Below are positions 1-6,827 of a stretch of 7,087 nucleotides of DNA, one piece after another. The notes below the pieces were generated by a model that was not told the DNA's origin, did no database searches, and worked only from the letters and a program-made list of their open reading frames with translations. The DNA comes from Pseudomonadota bacterium. Its GTDB lineage: Bacteria; Pseudomonadota; Gammaproteobacteria; Acidithiobacillales; Acidithiobacillaceae. Where the stretch lies: contig JAKCBU010000055.1 of the NCBI GenBank assembly GCA_021839095.1, positions 1 to 7,087 of the forward strand, read 5' to 3'. The stretch's first letter is position 1, and every line of letters begins with the position of its first letter. The position numbers and the translations under genes are program-made.

Positions 1-4
1 CCGG

Positions 5-925
5 TCAGGACCGTGACCGGACAAACCGTTGGCGCAGGTGAAAAACACGATCCAGAACGCCCAGTACACTGATCACCAGCAAAAGCTGGGAAAGCAGGAT
101 CACTCCTACATAAAAAGCGACCAGCGCGAAAAGCGGCCAGCCCCGCAACGCGAACCACAGATGCACGAGACTCAAACCCTGCAACAGATAAAACCCGCCG
201 ATCAGAATGGCGAGGTTCTGCACCGGCCACAACGCGCCGCCATGCAGCAGACCGACGCCCAGCAAAGTTGCTACCAGCAGCCAGACCAAGGCGTCCGGCA
301 GCACCCAGTCCCGGAACACCCGCTGTGGCGCGGCGACACCTTGCAGACGCTCGCGCCAGCGACTGGCCAGTAATGCCGCCAAGGCCCAGAGAATGGTCAG
401 CCCCGTGGCGAGAATCCCCGGCATCAGACGCGCCATTTCGCCCAGCATCTGGCGCTGCGTCGAACTCAAATCCTTACGGGCCGGCGCCAGCAGATGTGCG
501 ATCTGCGTCTGCCAGAAGCTTGGGCCTGCTCCCTGCGGTATGACCCACAGGGAGAGCACCAGTACCACGAGGGACAAGCCGATGATCACCCAGACCACAC
601 CATCCCACTCAGCGCCCCACCGTAAACCTTCCCCCAGCAACCGCCCTGGCAACCACGCCACCAAGGCAAAGGCGACACCATACCACGGGTTCAACATGAA
701 CAACGCGGAGGTCACACCGGCAATCAGCAGAACCTCCAGGCTCTCCTTGCGTCCGGCCTGCAAGGTGACCAGCGCCACCAGCGCGACGCAATTGAGCAGC
801 AACAGTCCCGCGAGGAAGGGTACCCGTCCCGCCAGGCTGAAAAGCACAGCCGTACTGACGCCGGCTTGCCAGCGTCCGCTGAGAAACCAGCGCAAGATCC
901 CGCCCTCTTCTGGCTGCGCCGCCAC
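5..925 (-). CDS. DUF2232 (YybS-like) multi-pass membrane protein
   Basis: This 306-residue integral membrane protein is of unknown biochemical function. Hydrophobic stretches are visible at roughly residues 21-56 (probably two helices), 63-97, 108-129, 168-187, 211-229, 235-259 and 264-291, giving about eight membrane spans. A polar loop lies at about 145-165 and the tail is Arg-rich (HLRQRFVRSRS). The family call rests on the hydrophobic pattern plus position: DUF2232 proteins are typically found next to rpsR and rplI in many proteobacteria. The start is GTG at 925. An AAGGAG at 937-942 overlaps the rpsR stop codon and sits 11 nt upstream, slightly long but usable. The gap to rpsR is 15 nt, so it is very likely cotranscribed with the S6-S18 genes. 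The stop codon is only 4 nt from the left edge. rplI is expected next but is outside the window. Confidence 0.72.
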   Translation of the reverse strand: MAAQPEEGGILRWFLSGRWQAGVSTAVLFSLAGRVPFLAGLLLLNCVALVALVTLQAGRKESLEVLLIAGVTSALFMLNPWYGVAFALVAWLPGRLLGEGLRWGAEWDGVVWVIIGLSLVVLVLSLWVIPQGAGPSFWQTQIAHLLAPARKDLSSTQRQMLGEMARLMPGILATGLTILWALAALLASRWRERLQGVAAPQRVFRDWVLPDALVWLLVATLLGVGLLHGGALWPVQNLAILIGGFYLLQGLSLVHLWFALRGWPLFALVAFYVGVILLSQLLLVISVLGVLDRVFHLRQRFVRSRS

Positions 926-940
926 CGGGGCAGGGGCTCC

Positions 941-1213
941 TTAACGCACGACGTAGGGCAACAATGCCAGGAAACGTGCGCGCTTGATGGCGGTGGTCAG
1001 TTGCCGCTGGTAAAGATTGCTCGTCCCGGTAATCCGACTGGGCACGATTTTGCCCGTCTCGCCGACATACGCCTGCAAGGTTTTCAGATCCTTGTAGTCG
1101 ATTTCCTTGACGCCTTCCGCCTTGAAACGGCAAAACTTGCGGCGGCGGGTAAAATTGCCGCCGCCGCGTTTGTCGCCATCCCCGTCCCGATCCCTGTCCC
1201 GATTGAATGCCAT
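941..1213 (-). CDS. rpsR: 30S ribosomal protein S18
   Basis: Ribosomal protein S18 is a small-subunit protein that pairs with S6 on the platform of the 30S subunit. The 90-residue product carries the family core: RRRKFCRF, then [14 protein letters not shown], then [12 protein letters not shown] and [19 protein letters not shown]. The ATG at 1213 is preferred over an upstream in-frame ATG at 1231, because AAGGAG (1220-1225) lies 6 nt before it and the upstream start would overlap the rpsF stop. The N-terminus is unusual: about 22 residues precede the core, with an Arg-Asp/Gly-Asp low-complexity run ([10 protein letters not shown], residues 5-14), whereas E. coli S18 has only about five residues there. 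The gap to rpsF is 14 nt. Translational coupling with rpsF fits the S6:S18 heterodimer and its shared feedback control. Confidence 0.97.
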   Translation of the reverse strand: MAFNRDRDRDGDGDKRGGGNFTRRRKFCRFKAEGVKEIDYKDLKTLQAYVGETGKIVPSRITGTSNLYQRQLTTAIKRARFLALLPYVVR

Positions 1214-1227
1214 CTGAATCTCCTTGA

Positions 1228-1641
1228 TCAAGCCGTCTTTACGGCTTCGTTATCACTGTGGTCCGGTTCGCCCTCGTTTTCCGCAAGATCCGCGGCCTCT
1301 TCACCACGGTCGCGGCGGTCATTCTCTTCGCGAGCCAGAAAGGAGGGGTCGGTGATCGCTTCGTCGCGGGCCAGAATCAGGTGACGCAATACCGCGTCAT
1401 TGAAACGGAAGGCATCCTCCAACTCGGCCAGGGCAGCCCCGGTACATTCCACGTTCATCAGGACGTAGTGGGCCTTGTGGGCTTTTTTGATGGGATAAGC
1501 CAGTTGCCGGCGGCCCCAGTCTTCCAGGCGGTGAAAACGGCCACCATCGCCCTCGACCATGCCGCGATAGCGCTCGATCATTTGCGGGACCTGCTCACTC
1601 TGATCAGGATGGACCAGAAACACGATTTCATAATGACGCAA
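1228..1641 (-). CDS. rpsF: 30S ribosomal protein S6
   Basis: Ribosomal protein S6 binds S18 and the central domain of 16S rRNA. The protein begins [18 protein letters not shown] and contains [33 protein letters not shown], both S6 hallmarks. I choose the TTG at 1639-1641 as the start. It gives the canonical M-RHYEIVF N-terminus and a 137-residue protein, and AAGGAG (1648-1653) sits 6 nt before it. The longer frame from GTG at 1662 would add seven residues, would have the Shine-Dalgarno inside its own coding sequence, and has no good ribosome-binding site. The C-terminal tail after about residue 95 is long, charged and acidic (for example [16 protein letters not shown]), as in many S6 proteins. 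It is the first gene of the rpsF-rpsR-DUF2232 unit and is preceded by a structured leader and a promoter. Confidence 0.96.
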   Translation of the reverse strand: MRHYEIVFLVHPDQSEQVPQMIERYRGMVEGDGGRFHRLEDWGRRQLAYPIKKAHKAHYVLMNVECTGAALAELEDAFRFNDAVLRHLILARDEAITDPSFLAREENDRRDRGEEAADLAENEGEPDHSDNEAVKTA

Positions 1642-1647
1642 AATAGG

Positions 1648-1697
1648 CTCCTTGTGGTTCACTGCGGAGTCCGGGCGCCTATCGCCCGGACAAGGAG
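1648..1697 (-). promoter_or_regulatory. rpsF leader RNA, likely S6:S18 autoregulatory element
   Basis: Read on the transcript (minus strand), GTCCGGGCG (1691-1683) and CGCCCGGAC (1677-1669) form a perfect 9-bp stem closed by the 5-nt loop ATAGG. Flanking it, CTCCTTG (1697-1691) is perfectly complementary to CAAGGAG (1654-1648), which contains the rpsF Shine-Dalgarno. The two helices share the G at 1691. Between them on the 3' side is a bulge of about 14 nt (1668-1655) containing CCG at 1667-1665. Known S6:S18-binding rpsF leaders have a hairpin with a conserved CCG in a bulge next to the start region and are repressed by the S6:S18 complex. The match in layout is by eye and no covariance model was run. 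The inferred effect is Shine-Dalgarno sequestration when excess S6:S18 is bound. Confidence 0.7.
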
Positions 1698-1709
1698 TAA
1701 AAGGTGAGG

Positions 1710-1725
1710 GCGTATTCTAATACGC
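1710..1725. repeat. Perfect inverted repeat overlapping the rpsF -10 box
   Basis: GCGTATT (1710-1716) and AATACGC (1719-1725) are perfect inverted arms around a 2-nt centre. The putative -10 hexamer (1714-1719) sits inside the palindrome. It could be a protein-binding operator, or a by-product of an AT-rich -10 flanked by GC. With a 2-nt centre it is a poor RNA hairpin, and the predicted transcript would not contain all of it. Confidence 0.5.
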
Positions 1726-1741
1726 GACGCGGGAAAAACAA
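1714..1741 (-). promoter_or_regulatory. Putative sigma-70-type promoter for rpsF-rpsR-DUF2232
   Basis: On the minus strand, a -10 candidate TAGAAT (1719-1714, five of six consensus positions) lies 16 bp downstream of a weak -35 candidate TTGTTT (1741-1736, three of six, with the key TTG kept). Transcription would start near 1707-1705. This leaves a few nucleotides before the structured leader at 1697, which is the right geometry. It is the only AT-rich stretch between nagZ and rpsF and is where a ribosomal-protein promoter is expected. The call is from sequence pattern only. Confidence 0.55.
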
Positions 1742-1797
1742 GGGGTTAACCTTTGGCCCTACGCACCACCCGGACGAAAGCCGACGTTCAGACCCTC

Positions 1798-2862
1798 TCA
1801 ACCCGCGCATTCCGGGGCCAGGGCCTGTAATTGCTCGATCTGTCGCAGACAGCGCGCCCGCACCGCGGAGGACAGACGCGACACGGCCTGGTGAGCGGCG
1901 AGCCTCTCCAGACGGGGGCGCCGCGGAAGCGGACCACCAGACTGTAGATGAGCGATGGCCGCCGCCGCACCCGCGGGGTCATTGCAGATCAGCAGCAGAT
2001 CCGCACCGGCCGCCAGCGCCCCGTCGACCCGGGCCGTCATGTCGCCGATCCCATGCGCCCCCGCCATGCTGAGGTCATCACTGATCACCACACCGGTGAA
2101 ACCCATGTCGGCACGGAGGATATCCTGCAGCCAGCGCGATGAGAAACCGGCGGGATGCTCGGCATCCACCTGGGGATACAGGCAATGCGCGGGCATGATC
2201 GCCGGAATCCCCGCGGCAATCAGGGCGGCAAAGGGCTGCAGATCTTCCTGCAACGCCGCACGGGGGCGGGTATCCACCGGCAAGGCCCAATGAGAGTCCG
2301 CGGCTACCGCACCATGGCCGGGAAAGTGCTTGGCGACGCCCTGCAGACCCATCTGTGCCATCCCCTTCCACACCGCCGTGGCCAATACACCCACCCACTC
2401 CGGATCACGGTGGATGGCGCGGTCGCCGATCACGCTGGAGACCCCCCGATCCAGATCCAGGCAAGGGGTAAAGTCCAGATCCAGTCCGATATCCCGCAGT
2501 TCCGCACCCAGCAGTACCCCCCAGTCCCAAGCGGCCTCCCGTGCCCGCTCCAGACCCTCGCGGTCCGCCAACAGACCCAGGGTCGCCATCGGCGGGAAGC
2601 GCGTCACCCCAGTGCGCAGGCGCTGCACCCGCCCCCCTTCCTGATCGATACCGATGATGAGCGGGGGATGACGCAACGCATGCAGTTCACTGCATAAGGC
2701 CTGAACCTGTGAAGCGTCGATACAGTTGCGGGCGAAGAGAATGACCCCACCCACCGCGGGTTGACGCAACACCGCGCACTCGGCGGCCGTCGGCCGGCGG
2801 CCGGCGATGTCGATCATGAGCGGACCTCGGTCGAGGTCCTGGGGTTCAATCCGTACGGGCAT
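1798..2862 (-). CDS. nagZ: Beta-N-acetylhexosaminidase (glycoside hydrolase family 3)
   Basis: NagZ is a cytoplasmic enzyme that removes N-acetylglucosamine from GlcNAc-anhydroMurNAc (peptides) during peptidoglycan recycling. The 354-residue product is close to the usual Gram-negative length of about 340. Visible motifs are IDQEGGRVQR (72-81), the family signature KHFPGHG (178-184) followed by DSH (189-191, with the His acting as general acid), and VISDDLSMAGA (259-269), in which D262 is the expected nucleophile. No signal peptide is seen, as expected for this family. I chose the ATG at 2862: GGAGGAGG (2872-2879) lies 9 nt upstream and the protein then starts just before the LMIDIAG strand. 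A longer reading to 3036 would run deep into the upstream permease gene. It overlaps the end of the permease gene by 17 nt, which suggests translational coupling. Confidence 0.95.
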   Translation of the reverse strand: MPVRIEPQDLDRGPLMIDIAGRRPTAAECAVLRQPAVGGVILFARNCIDASQVQALCSELHALRHPPLIIGIDQEGGRVQRLRTGVTRFPPMATLGLLADREGLERAREAAWDWGVLLGAELRDIGLDLDFTPCLDLDRGVSSVIGDRAIHRDPEWVGVLATAVWKGMAQMGLQGVAKHFPGHGAVAADSHWALPVDTRPRAALQEDLQPFAALIAAGIPAIMPAHCLYPQVDAEHPAGFSSRWLQDILRADMGFTGVVISDDLSMAGAHGIGDMTARVDGALAAGADLLLICNDPAGAAAAIAHLQSGGPLPRRPRLERLAAHQAVSRLSSAVRARCLRQIEQLQALAPECAG

Positions 2863-4981
2863 TGGGGGTGGCCTCCTCCGCGCCAGCCTGCTTCGCGGCC
2901 TTCGCCGCGGCACGCGCCCTGGCTTCCGCCTTATTCCTCTCTTCATTCTGCACCAGTTCCATATCCGGTGGCATGGAGATAGGCAGGGTGATGCTGGGCG
3001 GTTGACTCGGGATGCCATGCACGTGCACCGGTACAATCATCATGCTGAAACCATCGTGTTGCAGACGGTCCTGCACGATAAAGCTGACTTCATCGTGCAG
3101 CAGTCCCCGGAAAAACCCCTGGAAGGGGGTGTCGATCACCCGTCCGGCAAAAAAAATGCTTTGCGGAAAATAGCGGATGGCGACGTTGGCCAGTTCCTCC
3201 ATCGCCTGAATGCGATCGGTGGAATACGTGGCGAACCACGTGGACGCCATTCCCTCGTTACGGCAGAAGGCCATGTACTGGTTGGCCTCCGCCTCCACAT
3301 AAATCTTGAGATCCTCCATCGCCTGGATACCCTTGAACTCGCCCTGACCGACAATGCCGGCGAGCAGAAAGACATAATTCTTGACGAAATCACCGACCAT
3401 GCGATGCGCGGTCAGCAGGGTATGGAGCCCCAACCCGTCAAAACGACTGACAAAAAACACCGCGGTGGCACCCCGCGGGTCGAGCGGCAAGTTGGGGCCG
3501 GGTTCCAGATTTTCGGGGACCACGTCCAGCATGGTTTCGTCCAGTTCCGCTGTGATTTTGCTGATGCTCTTGTAGTGGCGATAGATCAGGTAGCCGAGCA
3601 CGACACCCACCAGGGTGATCAGTAGGGTAAACCAGCCACCCGCGTCAAATTTCTCAAAAATAGTGATCGCGAGGATGGACGCGGTGACGATAAAGCCCGA
3701 CACACTGATGGTCAGACGCGACAGCCAGCGGGGATCCTGATATCGCTGGAAAAACCAGTGCCGGCTCAGTCCGGCCATGGTCAGGGTGAAGGTGATGAAT
3801 ACATTGATGCTGTAAAGCACCACGAGAATGCTGACATGCCCCCTCGTCGCGAGGAGAATAGCGATGGCCGCAAAACCGATCAACAGAATCCCGTTACGGG
3901 ACACGAAACGATCCGACAGATAGGAAAAGCGCTCCGGAAGCCAGCGGTCGACGGCCATGTTGGCCATGACGATGGGTGCCGTGATGATACCCGTGTTGGC
4001 CGCGATGAAGAGCAGCAAGCCCTCCGTCAGCAGCGTAATCAACGTCGCCGTGGACCCCACGGGGAGACCGTCCCAGGCCCAGCCTTGGGTGATATCGCCG
4101 TATAGCACGGCGTTCAGGGTCTGCCCCGCCACCGCATGCACGTGATAGATCAGATATAGAAAGATTAGGCTGCCTGCCACCAGCGACAGAGAAGTGGCCA
4201 GCAGGGTCATGGTGCGCTGCCCCGTCTGCACCCGGGGCTCACGCATGATATGCACCCCGTTGGCCACCGCTTCCAGACCGGTATAGGTGCCGCCACCCAG
4301 ACTAAAAGCCCGGAAAATCAAGGCGATGATGAATATCCAGCCATACTGCATGCCATCCCGCTGGACGCCCGCCATCGTGTTCCGGGCGATCTTGGGCATA
4401 TCCTCCACATGATTCATCAGCCCCCAGCCGAGAAGAATGGTATGGGTGATGACAAAAGCCAAGAAGATGGGCAACAGGATCTTGATGGATTCTTTCATGC
4501 CGCGCAGATTGAGGAAGATCAAGAACAGCAGCACAGCGACATCCATGAGGATACGTTCGTCATACCAAGAAGTGGGCATGGCGCTGAGCAGGGCTTCGGT
4601 CCCCGACGCCACCGAAATGGATGCCGTCAGGATGTAATCGACAATCAGCGCAGCGCCACTCACCAGGCCCGCTTTGGGTCCCAGCAGGGTCGATGCCGTG
4701 TGATACCCCCCGCCCCCGTCCGGGAAAAGGGCGATCACCTGCTTGTAACCCGCCGAGATGATGAACACGGAGAGCGGGATGCCAATGGCCAGAAAGACGG
4801 AGAGATATTCATGACCCTTGAGGGCGTAATAAATTTCCGGCGGACCGTAGGCGGAGGAAGACAGGGCGTCGGAACCGAGGCCGACCCAGGCCAGAAACGC
4901 CGCCAGCGAAAGGCTCTCGAAGAGCTTGGGATTGAAGACGTTTACGGCGCGGCGAAAACGGGGCAGGCGAAGCCAGGCCAT
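2846..4981 (-). CDS. KimA-like APC-superfamily permease, probable K+/H+ symporter
   Basis: This 711-residue inner-membrane transporter has about 12 hydrophobic segments within residues 20-470, then a soluble cytoplasmic domain (about 475-665) and an Ala/Arg/Lys-rich charged tail (about 680-711). Typical motifs are GSDALSSSAYG (36-46), FPDGGGGYHTAS (86-97), VDYILTASISVASG (114-127) and GGGTYTGLEAVANG (229-242). Databases often call such proteins APC amino-acid permeases. As I recall, the K+ site of Bacillus KimA uses D36/Y43, D117/Y118/T121, T230/E233 and a later Tyr. The same spacings are seen here as D38/Y45, D115/Y116/T119, T234/E237 and perhaps Y390, which favours potassium uptake driven by protons. 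The ATG at 4981 has GAGGAGG 6 nt upstream and directly follows the TGA of the L,D-transpeptidase gene. The substrate is inferred; an amino acid remains possible. Confidence 0.82.
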   Translation of the reverse strand: MAWLRLPRFRRAVNVFNPKLFESLSLAAFLAWVGLGSDALSSSAYGPPEIYYALKGHEYLSVFLAIGIPLSVFIISAGYKQVIALFPDGGGGYHTASTLLGPKAGLVSGAALIVDYILTASISVASGTEALLSAMPTSWYDERILMDVAVLLFLIFLNLRGMKESIKILLPIFLAFVITHTILLGWGLMNHVEDMPKIARNTMAGVQRDGMQYGWIFIIALIFRAFSLGGGTYTGLEAVANGVHIMREPRVQTGQRTMTLLATSLSLVAGSLIFLYLIYHVHAVAGQTLNAVLYGDITQGWAWDGLPVGSTATLITLLTEGLLLFIAANTGIITAPIVMANMAVDRWLPERFSYLSDRFVSRNGILLIGFAAIAILLATRGHVSILVVLYSINVFITFTLTMAGLSRHWFFQRYQDPRWLSRLTISVSGFIVTASILAITIFEKFDAGGWFTLLITLVGVVLGYLIYRHYKSISKITAELDETMLDVVPENLEPGPNLPLDPRGATAVFFVSRFDGLGLHTLLTAHRMVGDFVKNYVFLLAGIVGQGEFKGIQAMEDLKIYVEAEANQYMAFCRNEGMASTWFATYSTDRIQAMEELANVAIRYFPQSIFFAGRVIDTPFQGFFRGLLHDEVSFIVQDRLQHDGFSMMIVPVHVHGIPSQPPSITLPISMPPDMELVQNEERNKAEARARAAAKAAKQAGAEEATPNARTD

Positions 4982-5536
4982 TCAGGGCCTCCTCGGGGCG
5001 GGAAAGGACAACGGATGCTGCGAGCCGATAAACACCGGGGTTGCCACGGCGCAACGCGCAAAAAGCGCGCCTATCGCTTCCGGCGCCATGCGGACGCAGC
5101 CCGCCGACACGGGCTGGCCAAGGTGCTCCGTATCGGCGGTACCATGAATATAGATATAACGGCGCTGGGTATCCTGCCGACCGCCCCGGTTGACGCCACT
5201 TTCGCATCCGGAAAGCCAGAGAATGCGGCCGAGAATCCAGTCCTGCCGGGGTTGATCCGCCACCTCTTCCGGGTGGTAGCAGGCACCGGTCCAGCGTCGC
5301 CCGCGCAGGATCGCGGTCAGGGGCAGGCCATCGCCGATGCGCGCGCGTATCACATGCCAGCCGCGCGGCGTGCAACCACTGCCAGGCTGCTCACCAAGTC
5401 CGTTACGTGCCGTGGACACGGCATACTCCGAATGCGGCGCCAGACCGCGCATCTCACGCAGGCGTTGAGTGGACACATCCACCCAGAGCCAATGCGCTGG
5501 CGCCTCAGCGCTCGAAAAGAGCGATGGATTCGACAT
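4982..5536 (-). CDS. Small YkuD-domain L,D-transpeptidase
   Basis: This 184-residue protein consists almost entirely of a YkuD catalytic domain, the family that forms 3-3 peptidoglycan cross-links or attaches proteins to peptidoglycan by acting on meso-diaminopimelate stems. It has the signature HGT (131-133) followed by SAGCVRM (144-150), with C147 as nucleophile and H131 in the active site. Upstream conserved-looking elements are [24 protein letters not shown] (38-61) and GRRWTG (79-84). No signal peptide or membrane anchor is visible at the N-terminus, which is odd for a periplasmic enzyme. The ATG at 5536 gives a 32-nt overlap with rlmD and has no clear Shine-Dalgarno, so it may be translated by coupling; a downstream GTG (residue 19) is a weaker alternative. 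The stop codon abuts the permease ATG. The exact substrate is unknown. Confidence 0.87.
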   Translation of the reverse strand: MSNPSLFSSAEAPAHWLWVDVSTQRLREMRGLAPHSEYAVSTARNGLGEQPGSGCTPRGWHVIRARIGDGLPLTAILRGRRWTGACYHPEEVADQPRQDWILGRILWLSGCESGVNRGGRQDTQRRYIYIHGTADTEHLGQPVSAGCVRMAPEAIGALFARCAVATPVFIGSQHPLSFPAPRRP

Positions 5537-6827
5537 GGGCGGTATGAGGGAACATATTGACAACGCCCGCGGCGCGCAGGTGGTAGCCCCGTTCATGCAC
5601 GAGGTATTCCGCATCGCGCGCCAGCGTAGCCGGATTGCAGGAAACGTAGATCAGACGGCGAACCCCGGGCACCAGGCTGCGCAGGACCTCGCTAGCGCCG
5701 CTCCGGGGCGGGTCGATCAGTATCTTGTCGATGCCCCCCCTTGGCGCGAAATCTTCCATCCGCACCTGGGTGAGATCGGCCACGGCGAAACGGGCGCATT
5801 CCGCCAACCCGTTGGCGGCCGCATTTTCTGCGGCCAAGGCCACCAGTCGGGCATCCCCCTCGATACCGAGCGCCTGCGCCCCCAGCCGCGCGATAGGCAG
5901 CGTGAAATTTCCGAGGCCGCAAAACAGGTCGAGAATCCGTTCTCCCGGCTGCGGCCGCAGCAGCATCATGGCGCGCTGTACCATCATCCGATTGACCGCC
6001 TGGTTGACCTGGGTAAAGACCAGCGGATCAAAACGCAGGCGCAGTTGGAAATCGGACAGATCGTAATGGAGGGGCTCCGGCTGCTCCGGCCATAAAGGAT
6101 GCAGGGTATCCGGCCCGCGCGGTTGCAGCCAGATCTGCATCGCACGGGTGCTGCCGAAGTCGCGTAAGTGCTGGAGATCCTGGTCCGTCAATGGACGCAG
6201 ATGACGGAACACCAAAGCCACCGCATCGGGTGTGGTCGCCACTTCGATCTGCGGAAAGTCCTGCGGCGCATGCATTTGCGCGATGAGCTGACGCAGGGGC
6301 AGGAGACACTCTCCGACGCGTGGATCGAGGGTCAGGCATTTCCCCATATCCACCACGAAGTTGCTGTTGCGCTCCCGAAAACCCACCAGCGCCCCCCGGG
6401 TTTTCGGGGTGCGCACCGACAGCCGCGCCTTGCTGCGATAGCCTAAAGCCGGCCCATGAATGGGCGGCAAGATACGCTCGGCACGCACCTTGCCGATACG
6501 CCAGAGGCTGTCTTCCAGTTGTCTTTGCTTGATAGCCACCTGCGCCGTGGGCTCCAGATGTTGCAAGCTGCACCCCCCGCAGACCCCGAAATGGGGGCAG
6601 GGCGGTGGCACCCGCAGGGATGAGGCCCGGTCGATCTGCACGATTTCGGCGTGATCGTAGCTTTTGGCGCTCTGGGTACGCCGGATCCGGACCCGTTCTC
6701 CGGGCAAGGCGCCATCGACAAAAAGCACCTTGCCCTCGACACGCGCGACGCCGCGGCCCTCCGCATCCAGACTTTCGATGGAAACCCGCTCGGACTGGGC
6801 GTTGTGAATGGGTTTAAGGCGCGGCAT
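5505..6827 (-). CDS. rlmD: 23S rRNA (uracil-5-)-methyltransferase RlmD (RumA)
   Basis: RlmD is a SAM-dependent enzyme that makes m5U at position 1939 (E. coli numbering) of 23S rRNA. The 440-residue protein has an N-terminal TRAM RNA-binding domain (about 8-68, including [21 protein letters not shown]). An iron-sulfur cluster site follows, [10 protein letters not shown] with C77, C83 and C86, completed by C164 in MGKCL. The C-terminal Rossmann-like methyltransferase domain carries [10 protein letters not shown] (299-308), IDPPRSG (371-377), the catalytic cysteine C397 in [10 protein letters not shown] and the general base E433 in [10 protein letters not shown]. The intact 4Cys set favours RlmD over RlmC or TrmA. 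The ATG at 6827 gives the family length; the ribosome-binding site is weak. It overlaps the upstream exonuclease gene by 14 nt and the downstream L,D-transpeptidase gene by 32 nt. Confidence 0.95.
   Translation of the reverse strand: MPRLKPIHNAQSERVSIESLDAEGRGVARVEGKVLFVDGALPGERVRIRRTQSAKSYDHAEIVQIDRASSLRVPPPCPHFGVCGGCSLQHLEPTAQVAIKQRQLEDSLWRIGKVRAERILPPIHGPALGYRSKARLSVRTPKTRGALVGFRERNSNFVVDMGKCLTLDPRVGECLLPLRQLIAQMHAPQDFPQIEVATTPDAVALVFRHLRPLTDQDLQHLRDFGSTRAMQIWLQPRGPDTLHPLWPEQPEPLHYDLSDFQLRLRFDPLVFTQVNQAVNRMMVQRAMMLLRPQPGERILDLFCGLGNFTLPIARLGAQALGIEGDARLVALAAENAAANGLAECARFAVADLTQVRMEDFAPRGGIDKILIDPPRSGASEVLRSLVPGVRRLIYVSCNPATLARDAEYLVHERGYHLRAAGVVNMFPHTAHVESIALFER

Noticed and set aside
207..944. 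Plus-strand open frame (245 codons) opposite the DUF2232 gene
   Set aside because: It is rich in Ser, Pro, Arg and Thr, as expected of the reverse complement of a hydrophobic membrane-protein gene, and has no family resemblance.
1734..1758. Possible intrinsic terminator after nagZ (short AAGG/CCTT stem followed by GTTTTT on the minus strand)
   Set aside because: The stem is only about 4 bp and the T run overlaps the proposed -35 box of the rpsF promoter, so it is too weak to call.
2785..2805. Self-complementary GGCCG-rich repeats near the start of nagZ
   Set aside because: The repeats encode the AGRRPTAAE segment and are probably GC-rich codon use rather than a regulatory structure.
2863..3036. 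Extended NagZ N-terminus of 58 residues
   Set aside because: The extra part is Arg/Pro/Cys-rich, lies inside the permease gene in another frame, and the ATG at 2862 has a good ribosome-binding site and the family length.
2807..3625. Plus-strand open frame (272 codons) opposite the permease and nagZ junction
   Set aside because: It is a shadow of strong minus-strand genes, with no motif or ribosome-binding site to support it.
4250..5560. Long plus-strand open frame (436 codons) opposite the permease and transpeptidase genes
   Set aside because: It has no recognisable domain, spans two clearly coding genes on the other strand, and has the composition expected of an antisense frame in GC-rich DNA.
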